Of a stretch of 11,669 nucleotides of DNA, positions 1 to 5,763 are shown piece by piece. Below the pieces are notes generated by a model. That model did no database searches. It was given only the letters and a program-made list of their open reading frames with translations, and was not told where the DNA came from. How positions within the stretch are numbered: the stretch's first letter is position 1; each line of letters opens with the position of its first letter. The DNA comes from CAZYMF01 sp964648215 (GTDB taxonomy: Bacteria > Desulfobacterota > Binatia > HRBIN30 > JACQVA1): contig CAZYMF010000161.1 of the NCBI GenBank assembly GCA_964648215.1, positions 1-11,669 on the forward strand, written 5' to 3'. Position numbers and translations under genes: made by a program.

Positions 1-822
1 CTTGCCGTTGCCGCGCACGGGGCCGTCGAGGCGCTGCAGGTTGCAGTTCACCACCCAGATCAGGTTGTCGAGCCGCTCGCGCGCGGCGAGGTTGATCGCG
101 CCCATGCTCTCCGGCTCGTCCATCTCGCCGTCGCCGAGGAACGCCCACACGCGGCTGCGGCTCGTGTCGGCGAGGCCGCGCGCGTGCAGGTAGCGGTTGA
201 AGCGGGCCTGGTAGATGGAAGAGATCGGGCTCAGGCCCATCGACACCGTCGGCCACTCCCAGAACTCGGGCATCAGCCAGGGGTGCGGATACGAGGACAG
301 CCCGCCGCCGGGAGCCAGCTCGCGCCGGAAGTTGCCGAGCTGCTCCGCCGTCAGCCGGCCTTCGAGAAACGCGCGGGCGTAGACGCCGGGCGAGGAATGA
401 CCCTGGAAGTAGACGTAGTCGCCCGCCGCCGCCTCGGTGTGCGCCTGGAAGAAGTGATGGAAGCCCACTTCCAGCAGGGTCGCCAGCGAGGCGTAGGTGG
501 AGATGTGCCCGCCGATGCCGCCGGAGTGCTTGTTGGCCCGCACCACCATGGCCACGGCGTTCCAGCGCAGCAGGTTCTTGATGCGCCGTTCGATCTCGCG
601 GTCGCCCGGGTACACCGGCTGGTCCTCCAGCGGAATGGTGTTGACGTAGGGCGTGTTGGCGGCGAACGGCGCGATGACGCCGCGGCGGTAGCCGTAGTGG
701 ATCAGACGGGCGAGCAGCGAACGCGCGCCCTGGAAGCCCTGGGCGCGGATGATCTCGTCGAAGGAGTCGATCCACGACGCGGTCTCCGGCGCAGACCCGT
801 CCCGCTCCGAAACAATGCCCAT
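1..822 (-). CDS. aceE: Pyruvate dehydrogenase E1 component (homodimeric AceE type), N-terminal 274 residues, cut by window edge
   Basis: This is the thiamine-diphosphate-dependent E1 subunit of the cytoplasmic pyruvate dehydrogenase complex. It decarboxylates pyruvate and passes the acetyl group to the lipoyl domain of E2. The visible residues read as the AceE N-terminus. GGHISTY lies at 105-111, with His106, and QGHSSPGVYARAFLEGRLT begins at 140, with His142; both histidines fall where E. coli AceE has active-site histidines (from memory). The cofactor and Mg motif GDGEMDEPES is at 230-239 and runs to VNCNLQRLDGPV at 258-269. The frame is still open at base 1, so roughly the C-terminal two thirds lie outside. 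ATG at 822 is the only ATG near the conserved start, and no Shine-Dalgarno precedes it. A promoter-like motif sits at leaderless distance. apaG, the next gene upstream on the same strand, is 313 bp away, so aceE is probably its own unit. aceF and lpd are not in view. Confidence 0.96.
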   Translation of the reverse strand, partial: MGIVSERDGSAPETASWIDSFDEIIRAQGFQGARSLLARLIHYGYRRGVIAPFAANTPYVNTIPLEDQPVYPGDREIERRIKNLLRWNAVAMVVRANKHSGGIGGHISTYASLATLLEVGFHHFFQAHTEAAAGDYVYFQGHSSPGVYARAFLEGRLTAEQLGNFRRELAPGGGLSSYPHPWLMPEFWEWPTVSMGLSPISSIYQARFNRYLHARGLADTSRSRVWAFLGDGEMDEPESMGAINLAARERLDNLIWVVNCNLQRLDGPVRGNGK

Positions 823-828
823 GCGCGT

Positions 829-856
829 AGGATAACACTTCGCACGGCCCGGCCAA
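829..856 (-). promoter_or_regulatory. Candidate aceE promoter at leaderless distance
   Basis: On the minus strand TTGGCC (856-851) and TATCCT (834-829) are separated by 16 bp, each matching 4 of 6 positions of the sigma-70 consensus. If the last base of the -10 box is at -7, transcription starts at 822, the A of the aceE ATG. The -35 box lies in a perfect small dyad, CCCGG-CCAA-CCGGG (848-861), which could be an operator or chance in GC-rich DNA. This is a consensus reading by eye only. Confidence 0.4.
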
Positions 857-861
857 CCGGG

Positions 862-901
862 GTTTGTAGCCGCAGGCTTCAGCCGGCGGTGCCCTGCAAA
901 C
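862..901. repeat. REP-like interrupted palindrome
   Basis: The outer arms GTTTGTAG (862-869) and CTGCAAAC (894-901) pair at 7 of 8 positions. The inner arms CCGCAGGCT (870-878) and AGCCGGCGG (881-889) pair at 8 of 9 around a 2-base centre. Four unpaired bases (890-893) bulge on the right. The result is a long hairpin about 40 bases wide, upstream of aceE. Dispersed intergenic palindromes with this kind of wording occur in other GC-rich genomes, but copy number here cannot be judged from one window. Confidence 0.55.
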
Positions 902-957
902 AACGCAGCAAGTCTCGGTTCCCTGCGGCGTCGTCACTCTTGTTTCCCTCACCCCGA

Positions 958-1025
958 CCCTCTCCCAGGGAAGTCGGAGTGCACCCGTCCTCATCCAGAA
1001 AATCGACAGTCCCAGAGGGAGAGGG
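958..1025. repeat. Hairpin repeat with apparent 42-47 bp insertion in its loop
   Basis: CCCTCTCCC (958-966) and GGGAGAGGG (1017-1025) are perfect 9-bp inverted arms separated by 50 bp. The pentamer CCCAG occurs at both loop borders (964-968 and 1011-1015), like a target duplication. The related hairpin at 2362-2379 has the same arms with only two bases between them. The intervening bases 969-1010 encode nothing recognisable. Confidence 0.6.
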
Positions 1026-1072
1026 AGCCCGAGGAGGCAGCCGAGTGTTTCGGCGACTCGCGTGGAATGGGA
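1017..1072 (+). repeat. Dispersed intergenic repeat, copy 1
   Basis: This stretch aligns with the reverse complement of 2315-2369 over about 55 bp. About 46 positions are identical with one 1-base gap, counted by hand. The first 19 bases, GGGAGAGGGAGCCCGAGGA, are identical. The conserved GTTTC..CGA.TC block and the final ATGGGA also align. Homology extends well past the hairpin arms, so this is a true repeat copy rather than two chance palindromes. Function unknown. Confidence 0.7.
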
Positions 1073-1135
1073 GGTCGGGTCCCAATGCCGTGCCCGGCGC
1101 GCAGACTTCGGGACGGCCCTGCGCCGCCGGCCGGC

Positions 1136-1525
1136 TCAGTGCAGGGCGTGCGGCTCGGCCAGAGTGAACGCGGCGATCTCCGCGTCGAAACCGTCGCCGT
1201 CGGGCACCACCATCTGGTAGGTGCCGTGCATGGTTCCGAATGGCGTCGGCAGGGGACAGGCCGAGGTGTACTCGAACGACTCCCCCGGCTGCAGCAGCGG
1301 CTGCTTGCCGACGACGCCGGGCCCCTTCACCTCTTCCACCCGACCGTGGGCGTCGGTGATGATCCAGTGGCGGCTGACGAGCTGCGCGGGCTCGCTGCCC
1401 TCGTTGGAGATCTGCACCGTGTAGATGAAGAACCACTGGTGCTGCTCCGGTGACGACCGCTCGGGAACGTACGCGGAGCGCACGCGAATTCGGATTCCCC
1501 GTGTGGTTGCCTCGGACGTGAACAA
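1136..1525 (-). CDS. apaG: ApaG domain protein (Co2+/Mg2+ efflux-associated ApaG/CorD family)
   Basis: This 129-residue protein is a full-length ApaG, a small all-beta (fibronectin-III-like) cytoplasmic protein. The family has been linked genetically to Co2+/Mg2+ resistance and ApaH/Ap4A metabolism, but its biochemical role is unsettled. Family wording is clear along the chain: TRGIRIRVRSAYVPERS near 8-24, the strand motif FFIYTVQISNEG near 32-43, RHWIITDAHG near 52-61, GVVGKQPLLQPGESFEYTSACPLPTPFGTMHG near 69-100, and C-terminal IAAFTL. The start is TTG at 1525. The codon before it is an in-frame TGA, and AGGAG lies 6 bases upstream, so TTG is the first possible start and has a good ribosome site. 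It has no visible partner gene (no apaH or ksgA), and it is not closely coupled to either neighbour. Confidence 0.94.
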   Translation of the reverse strand: MFTSEATTRGIRIRVRSAYVPERSSPEQHQWFFIYTVQISNEGSEPAQLVSRHWIITDAHGRVEEVKGPGVVGKQPLLQPGESFEYTSACPLPTPFGTMHGTYQMVVPDGDGFDAEIAAFTLAEPHALH

Positions 1526-1553
1526 TCAGAACTCCTGCGCCGCCGATGTCGCT

Positions 1554-1559
1554 GTTATA
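1554..1559 (-). promoter_or_regulatory. Candidate -10 box for apaG
   Basis: On the minus strand TATAAC (1559-1554) matches 5 of 6 positions of the -10 consensus and would give a leader of roughly 20 bases that includes the AGGAG ribosome site. No good -35 box sits at 16-18 bp; the nearest TTGACC (1590-1585) is 25 bp away, too far for a standard promoter. Confidence 0.3.
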
Positions 1560-1606
1560 GAGGTGTATGCCGGGCGCACCGTCGGGTCAATCACGCCGAG
1601 GTAGTA

Positions 1607-1635
1607 AGCGGTTGGCGGTTGGGCGGTTCGCGGTT
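1607..1635 (+). repeat. Degenerate heptamer array (GCGGTT type)
   Basis: Four consecutive units end in GCGGTT: AGCGGTT, GGCGGTT, GGGCGGTT (one base longer) and CGCGGTT. The period is 7, 8, 7. The array lies in the 193-bp gap between apaG and the CMD-family gene. It shares the 7-bp period, but not the core, of the AGTCGA arrays elsewhere in the window. Confidence 0.65.
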
Positions 1636-1718
1636 AGGGGACGGGAAACCACGCCGTTCGCGACCTCGCCGCGGACCCGTTCCCCGGCGTCACACCGATC
1701 ACGCAGGCAAAGAGACGC

Positions 1719-2270
1719 TCACGACGAGATGGCGTCGACGATCTTCGTGCCGGCCGCGGCCTCCAGGTCGACCGCGGTGGTCTCGAGCAGGCGCGCGATC
1801 ATCATGTAGTAGCCGACGGCCAGAATGATCTCGACGATCTGCCGGGGCGGAAACTCTCGGCTGGCGGCGGCGAAGGTGGCGTCGGAGACGCGCACGTCGC
1901 GCACCAGCTCGTCGGTGAAGCGCAGCAGCAGCGTCTCGCGCTCGTCGAAGCACGGCGCGGCGGCGTCACCGCGCTCGAGGGCGGCGATCTGCTCGTCGCC
2001 GACCCCGGCCGCCTTGGCGATGGGCACGTGCTGCGCCCACTCGTAGCCCGCCCGGGAGAGATTGGCGACGCGCAGGATCGCCATCTCGCGCAGCTTGGCG
2101 TCGAGCTGCTGCTTGGCGAGAATGGACCCGCCCAGACGGACGAGCGGACGAAAGTTGCTCTCCGCATGCGCCATCATGCGAAAGATCCGCAGCGGCGCGG
2201 CGAGGCGATCGAGCGTATCGCGCACCTTCTCGGGCGCAGTGGCAGGATCGACGTAGGGTAGGCGAGCCAT
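1719..2270 (-). CDS. Carboxymuconolactone decarboxylase (CMD/AhpD-fold) family protein
   Basis: This 183-residue protein has the alpha-helical CMD/AhpD fold. The core is LDAKLREMAILRVANL (residues 56-71), followed by the helix YEWAQHVPIAKAAGV (76-90) and GDEQIAALERGD (91-102). The later helices hold RFTDELVRD and QIVEIILAVGYYMMIARLL. Glu77 and His81 are the residues usually kept in CMD-type members. The CxxC pair of the AhpD peroxidase branch is absent, so a thiol peroxidase role is unlikely. A lactone decarboxylase or another small-molecule role is possible, and the substrate cannot be read from sequence. ATG at 2270 is preceded by the purine-rich site GGGAGGAAG, a strong ribosome site. The gene stands alone and is divergent from the alpha/beta hydrolase. 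Confidence 0.88.
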   Translation of the reverse strand: MARLPYVDPATAPEKVRDTLDRLAAPLRIFRMMAHAESNFRPLVRLGGSILAKQQLDAKLREMAILRVANLSRAGYEWAQHVPIAKAAGVGDEQIAALERGDAAAPCFDERETLLLRFTDELVRDVRVSDATFAAASREFPPRQIVEIILAVGYYMMIARLLETTAVDLEAAAGTKIVDAISS

Positions 2271-2291
2271 TCTTCTTCCTCCCGCTTTGGA

Positions 2292-2312
2292 CTTTTCGAT
2301 CTTCGACTCTAG
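2292..2312 (-). repeat. Degenerate heptamer array, short (AGTCGA type)
   Basis: Read on the minus strand this is AGAGTCG, then AAGATCG, then AAAAGTC: roughly three units of period 7 sharing AGTCGAA with the array at 7689-7716. It lies just upstream of the CMD-family gene and adjoins dispersed-repeat copy 2. It is the weakest of the arrays. Confidence 0.4.
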
Positions 2313-2314
2313 TG

Positions 2315-2369
2315 TCCCATCGCCGTGATTCGTTGAAACCCGCGGCTTCTTCCTCGGGCTCCCTCTCCC
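2315..2369 (-). repeat. Dispersed intergenic repeat, copy 2
   Basis: This is the inverted partner of 1017-1072, about 46 of 55 positions identical. It is joined at its right end to an intact palindrome, CCTCTCCC-AG-GGGAGAGG (2362-2379), the uninterrupted form of the hairpin that appears split at 958-1025. It lies between the divergent CMD-family and hydrolase genes. Confidence 0.7.
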
Positions 2370-2482
2370 AGGGGAGAGGAGACCATGTTGCAGACTTCTG
2401 GGACAGGACTCTATCTACACTTGCCGAGCTTCGATTGTCCGGCACCCTACTGCGGCACCACCGTGCCTGCAACCGGCGCCGC

Positions 2483-2508
2483 GGGACGTCGAACGGCACG
2501 AACGTCCC
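2483..2508. promoter_or_regulatory. Inverted repeat just upstream of the hydrolase promoter
   Basis: GGGACGT (2483-2489) and ACGTCCC (2502-2508) are perfect 7-bp inverted arms with a 12-base centre, ending 2 bp before the candidate -35 box of the hydrolase gene. The placement would suit an operator. No regulator gene is adjacent. Confidence 0.3.
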
Positions 2509-2510
2509 CT

Positions 2511-2538
2511 TTGTTGTTCGCCGCTTTGCGGCTATCAT
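2511..2538 (+). promoter_or_regulatory. Candidate promoter of the alpha/beta hydrolase, near-leaderless
   Basis: TTGTTG (2511-2516) and TATCAT (2533-2538) are 16 bp apart. The predicted start is near 2545, two bases before the ATG at 2547, so the message would be nearly leaderless. That agrees with the lack of a Shine-Dalgarno sequence. The spacer contains the small dyad GCCGC-TTT-GCGGC (2520-2532). By-eye consensus match only. Confidence 0.4.
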
Positions 2539-2546
2539 CCGAGTCG

Positions 2547-3305
2547 ATGTCCGCCCCCGCCATTCCACCACCCAGCCTGGGGCTCCTGGCGCTCGAAGGA
2601 CGCGCCGGGTTCGAGCTTGCGGCGCTGTTGCCGGCGCTGCCGCTGCTCGAGCGCGGACCGCGCGGCGACGGGCATCCGGTGCTGGTGCTGCCCGGCTTCC
2701 TCGCCAGCGATCAGTCGACGCGCGCGCTGCGGTGGTTCCTGCGCCGCCGTGGCTACCACGCGCATCCTTGGCGCCTCGGGCGCAACCTCGGCCCGACGCC
2801 GGAGCTGATTCAGGGGCTCGGGCAGCGCTTCGTCGCCGTCCGCGATCGGCATCAGCGCAAGGTGAGCCTGGTCGGCTGGAGCCTCGGCGGCATCTACGCG
2901 CGCGAGCTGGCGCGGCGCTTCCCCGACGACGTGCGCCAGGTGATCACGCTCGCCAGCCCCTTTCGCGACACCACCGCGACCAACGTGGCGCGGCTCTTTC
3001 GCCTCACGCGCGCCGGCCGCGCGCCGATGCCGCACGATCCCGACACCCACGCACGCCTGCGCACGCCGCCGCCGGTGCCGATCAGCTGCCTGTACAGCCG
3101 CACCGACGGCATCGTCGCCTGGCGGAGCTGTCTCGAGGAAGAGGGACCGCGGCGTGAGAACATCGAGATTCGGTGCAGCCACCTCGGCATGGGTCACCAT
3201 CCCGCCGCGCTCTACATCATCGCCGATCGCCTGGCGCAGCCCGAGGACGCGTGGCAGCCGTACTCGCCCGGTCGTTGGGACCGCCTCGTGCGGGCGGCTG
3301 GTTAG
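2547..3305 (+). CDS. Alpha/beta hydrolase (lipase/esterase-like)
   Basis: This is a 252-residue alpha/beta-hydrolase-fold protein without a signal peptide, so probably cytoplasmic. HPVLVLPGFLASD (43-55) is the strand-loop carrying the oxyanion hole. GWSLGG (110-115) is the nucleophile elbow with Ser112. YSRTDGIVAW (183-192) supplies the likely acid Asp187, and CSHLGMGHHP (210-219) the likely base His212. This wording resembles uncharacterised triacylglycerol-lipase-like hydrolases; the substrate is unknown. An in-frame ATG at 2385 would add 54 residues, but they read through intergenic DNA with no family similarity. ATG at 2547 is therefore preferred, despite having no ribosome site, because a promoter ends 8 bp upstream of it. 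Its stop lies 6 bp from the end of the convergent permease gene, leaving no room for a terminator between them. Confidence 0.88.
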   Translation: MSAPAIPPPSLGLLALEGRAGFELAALLPALPLLERGPRGDGHPVLVLPGFLASDQSTRALRWFLRRRGYHAHPWRLGRNLGPTPELIQGLGQRFVAVRDRHQRKVSLVGWSLGGIYARELARRFPDDVRQVITLASPFRDTTATNVARLFRLTRAGRAPMPHDPDTHARLRTPPPVPISCLYSRTDGIVAWRSCLEEEGPRRENIEIRCSHLGMGHHPAALYIIADRLAQPEDAWQPYSPGRWDRLVRAAG

Positions 3306-3311
3306 CGCTCC

Positions 3312-4454
3312 TCAGGCCGCCCCTCGCAGCTGGCGGCGGAAGAAGAGCGTCGCCAGGCTGAGGATGATGGCGCCGTAGACGACCAGGATCCCCGCTTCCC
3401 AGCGCAGCTCGGACCAGCCGGCGCCCTTGAGGAAGATGCCGCGGGAGATGGTGATGTAGTAGCGCAGCGGGATGAGATAGGTGAACTTCTGCACCAGCGG
3501 CGGCATGCTGGCGATCGGGAACATGAAGCCGGAGAAGAACATGTTGGGCAGGATGATGAACTGGCCCGCCATCGACGCCTGCTGCTGCGTGTTGGAGAGC
3601 GCCGAGGCCGCCAGCCCCATGCCGAGGCAGGTGAGGATGAACAGGCCGGTGAGCGCCAGCAGTAGCGGCAGGCTGCCCTTGATCGGCACGTCGAACCAGT
3701 AGGTGCCGACCAGGATCACCACGGCGACGTTGATGTAACCGAGGCCGATGAACGGGACCGCCTTGCCGATGATGAGCTCGTGCGAGCGGATCGGCGTGAC
3801 GATGAGCTGCTCCATCGTGCCGCGCTCCTTCTCCTTGACGATGGCGATGGCGGTCATGATCACCAGCGACTCCATCAACAGCACGCAGATGATGCCCGGC
3901 ACCATGAACTTGACGCTGCGCAGCTCGGGGTTGAACCACACCCGGGGCTCGACCGAGACGACGGGCTGGTGGACGACGTGCGTCTGCACGCCGTCGGGAA
4001 ACTGCACGTCGACCGCCTGCGTCAGCGTCACCTGCTCGAGGTACGAGGCGGCGATCATCGCCGTGTTGGAGTTGCTGCCGTCGACGGCGGCGAGCACCTG
4101 CGCCGGCTTCCGGCCCTGGATCTGGTCGGCGAAGTCCGGCGGGATCACCAGCGCCACCTTCACCGTGCCGCGGTCGAGCAGCCGGTTGACGTCGTGCACG
4201 CCGGTGCACGCGGCGGCGACGTGGAAGTAGCCGCTACGCACGAGCTGCTCGACGTAGGTGCGGCTCTCGGCCGAGTGGCTGTAGTCGCACACCGCCATGT
4301 CGATGTTGTCGATGTCGGTGGAGACGACGTAGCCGAAGATGAACAGCTCCATCACCGGCATCATCATCACCAGCGCGAACATGCGCCGGTCGCGCCGGAT
4401 CTGGATCACCTCCTTCCAGACGATCTGGAAGATGCGGGAGAGCGAGTTGATCAT
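3312..4454 (-). CDS. ABC-2 type transporter permease (YbhR-like)
   Basis: This 380-residue inner-membrane permease is one half of the transmembrane channel of the exporter. It has the ABC-2 layout: cytoplasmic N-terminus with KEVIQIRRDRR (14-24), a first membrane helix near 25-44, a large extracytoplasmic domain of about 135 residues, then about five helices from residue 183 on. The cytoplasmic segment EKERGTMEQLIVTPI (208-222) is the usual contact with the ATPase. PIKGSL (257-262), FSGFMFPIASMP (307-318) and RYYITISRGIFLKGAG (331-346) are shared with the sister permease. It is last in the operon and separated from the sister gene by 163 bp rather than overlapping it. ATG at 4454 has GGAGG 7 bases upstream, but that site is inside a GC-rich hairpin. 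Substrate unknown; YbhGFSR-type pumps have been linked to cations and antibiotics. Confidence 0.92.
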   Translation of the reverse strand: MINSLSRIFQIVWKEVIQIRRDRRMFALVMMMPVMELFIFGYVVSTDIDNIDMAVCDYSHSAESRTYVEQLVRSGYFHVAAACTGVHDVNRLLDRGTVKVALVIPPDFADQIQGRKPAQVLAAVDGSNSNTAMIAASYLEQVTLTQAVDVQFPDGVQTHVVHQPVVSVEPRVWFNPELRSVKFMVPGIICVLLMESLVIMTAIAIVKEKERGTMEQLIVTPIRSHELIIGKAVPFIGLGYINVAVVILVGTYWFDVPIKGSLPLLLALTGLFILTCLGMGLAASALSNTQQQASMAGQFIILPNMFFSGFMFPIASMPPLVQKFTYLIPLRYYITISRGIFLKGAGWSELRWEAGILVVYGAIILSLATLFFRRQLRGAA

Positions 4455-4456
4455 CG

Positions 4457-4473
4457 GCGCGCCTCCGGCGCGC
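4457..4473 (-). promoter_or_regulatory. Hairpin enclosing the ribosome site of the second permease
   Basis: On the minus strand GCGCGCC-GGA-GGCGCGC is a perfect 7-bp GC-only stem with a 3-base loop, ending 2 bp before the ATG at 4454. The likely Shine-Dalgarno GGAGG (4466-4462) occupies the loop and two stem bases. If folded in the mRNA, it would hide the ribosome site. Confidence 0.5.
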
Positions 4474-4477
4474 GTTC

Positions 4478-4502
4478 ATAGTCGATAGTTGATGGTCGAT
4501 AG
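4478..4502 (+). repeat. Degenerate heptamer array (AGTCGAT type), left arm of an inverted pair
   Basis: The units ATAGTCG, ATAGTTG and ATGGTCG are followed by a partial ATAG: period 7. Bases 4487-4502, AGTTGATGGTCGATAG, recur perfectly in inverted orientation at 4596-4611. It lies between the two permease genes. Confidence 0.7.
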
Positions 4503-4504
4503 AG

Positions 4505-4522
4505 CCCGGCAACCCCGCCGGG
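4505..4522. repeat. Small GC hairpin inside the permease-permease gap
   Basis: CCCGGC (4505-4510) and GCCGGG (4517-4522) pair perfectly around AACCCC. It sits in the 93-bp interval between the inverted heptamer arrays. No T-tract follows on either strand, so it is not a standard terminator. Confidence 0.4.
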
Positions 4523-4583
4523 GCAGATGGATCCCTTTGAGGTTGCGGGACCGTCGGCGGTGAACCGGACGTTCACGGAGGCT

Positions 4584-4611
4584 GTCGACTGTCGACTATC
4601 GACCATCAACT
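4584..4611 (+). repeat. Degenerate heptamer array (AGTCGAC/T type), right arm of an inverted pair
   Basis: The units are GTCGACT twice, then ATCGACC, then ATCAACT, exactly 7 bp apart. On the minus strand they read as AGTCGA-type units. The last 16 bases (4596-4611) are the perfect reverse complement of 4487-4502. The array ends 7 bp before the stop codon of the first permease. Confidence 0.75.
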
Positions 4612-4617
4612 CTCTTC

Positions 4618-5763
4618 TCAGTCCAATCGATCGCGGAAACGCGAGGCGCTCAGGGCGACGATGGCGGTGCCGAAGAGGATCAGCAGCAGCGCCTCCGGCC
4701 ACAGCACGCCGATGCCGACGCCCTTGAGGTAGATGCCGCGAATGGCGGTGACGAAGTAGCGGCCGGGGAAGAGGTAGGTGAGGAAGCGGATCGCGATCGG
4801 CATGCTCTCGATCGGGAAGACGAATCCGGAGAGCAGCACCGACGGCAGCAGCGAGAGAAAGATCGCCGCCAGCATGGCGTTCTGCATGGTGTCGGCGATC
4901 GTCGAGACGAAGACGCCGACGCCGAGGGAGCAGACGAGATAGAGCACCGAGAAGATCGCCAGCTGGAACAGGCTGCCCTTGATCGGCACCTCGAACAGCA
5001 GGTAGCCGGCGGTGATGATGATGACGAGATCGAGCAGGGCGATGGCGACGTAGGGCACGATCTTGCCGATCATCATCTCCAGCGGGCGGATCGGCGAGAC
5101 CAGGATCTGCTCGATGGTGCCGCGCTCCTTCTCCTTGACGATGCTGAGCGCGGTGAGGATGGCGCCGACGATCATCATGATGACGGCGATGACGCCGGGG
5201 ACGATGAAGTTCACGCTCTTCAGCTCGGGGTTGTACCAGACGCGGCTGCGCACCTCGATCGGCGCCGCCTGCTCGACCCCGGTACCGGGCGGACCGAGGC
5301 TCGCGACGTAGCGGTTGACGATCGCCAGCGCGTAGCCCTGGGCAATGGTGGCGCTGTTGGAGTCCGAGCCGTCGATCAGAAGCTGCACCGACGTCGGCCG
5401 GCCGGCGTGCAGGCTCTCGGCGAACTCGCGCGGGATGACGGCGGCGGCGCGCGAGGTGTCCGTGGTGAGGTCGCGCTCGACCTGGCGCTCGTTGGCGGCG
5501 AAGCGCACGACGCGGAAGTAGCCCGAGCTCACCATCTGCTGGATCAGGTCGCGGCTCTCGGGCGTCTCGCTGTAGTCGAGAACGGTCAGGGGCACGTTGT
5601 CGACGTCGTAGCGGATGCCGTAGCCGTACATGACCAGCATGCTGATCGGGTAGAGGAAGGTGAGGATGAGGCTGCGCCGGTCGCGGCGGATGTCGATGAA
5701 CTCGCGCCGCATGATGGCGCGAATGCTGCGCCAGGAGCGCCGCCAGCGCGGTTCAGCCTGCAT
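4618..5763 (-). CDS. ABC-2 type transporter permease (YbhS-like)
   Basis: This 381-residue inner-membrane permease is paralogous to the downstream one. It has the N-terminal motif RREFIDIRRDRR (19-30), a first membrane helix near 31-50, an extracytoplasmic domain to about 185, then helices near 186-208, 234-256, 264-290, 296-318 and 355-374. EKERGTIEQILVSPI (211-225) is the predicted ATPase-contact segment. FVFPIESMP (314-322) and RYFVTAIRGIYLKGVG (335-350) match the sister. Two ATGs compete: 5769 and 5763. GGAG lies directly against the first but 6 bases before the second, so 5763 is preferred; the earlier start would add two residues. The gene overlaps the end of the upstream ATPase gene by 11 bp (17 with the other start), which implies translational coupling. 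It probably forms a heterodimeric channel with the other permease. Confidence 0.92.
   Translation of the reverse strand: MQAEPRWRRSWRSIRAIMRREFIDIRRDRRSLILTFLYPISMLVMYGYGIRYDVDNVPLTVLDYSETPESRDLIQQMVSSGYFRVVRFAANERQVERDLTTDTSRAAAVIPREFAESLHAGRPTSVQLLIDGSDSNSATIAQGYALAIVNRYVASLGPPGTGVEQAAPIEVRSRVWYNPELKSVNFIVPGVIAVIMMIVGAILTALSIVKEKERGTIEQILVSPIRPLEMMIGKIVPYVAIALLDLVIIITAGYLLFEVPIKGSLFQLAIFSVLYLVCSLGVGVFVSTIADTMQNAMLAAIFLSLLPSVLLSGFVFPIESMPIAIRFLTYLFPGRYFVTAIRGIYLKGVGIGVLWPEALLLILFGTAIVALSASRFRDRLD

Larger units (their letters stand above)
823..1135. other. Non-coding gap between apaG and aceE, occupied by palindromic repeats
   Basis: No credible gene was found in these 313 bp; the open frames crossing it are GC-driven and resemble no family. 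From left to right it holds the candidate aceE promoter, a REP-like palindrome (862-901), an inverted repeat whose loop looks split by an insertion (958-1025), and one copy of a dispersed repeat (1017-1072). Bases 1073-1135, downstream of the apaG stop, hold GC-rich partial palindromes but no T-tract, so no clear intrinsic terminator for apaG. Confidence 0.7.

Noticed and set aside
1100..1135. Terminator for apaG in the GC palindromes after its stop
   Set aside because: Partial pairing exists (GCGCAG with CTGCGC), but the loop is long and no T-tract follows.
184..1167. A 327-codon plus-strand frame antisense to aceE running into the repeat region
   Set aside because: The opposite strand encodes conserved AceE motifs. 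The tail of this frame reads through palindromic repeats, not protein-like sequence.
2385..2546. Upstream ATG start for the alpha/beta hydrolase, adding 54 residues
   Set aside because: The added residues read through the intergenic inverted repeat and promoter region and have no hydrolase or signal-peptide character.
3780..4481. A plus-strand frame rich in His and Asp, antisense to the second permease
   Set aside because: It is the complement of Val/Met/Ile-rich membrane helices; no domain and no ribosome site.
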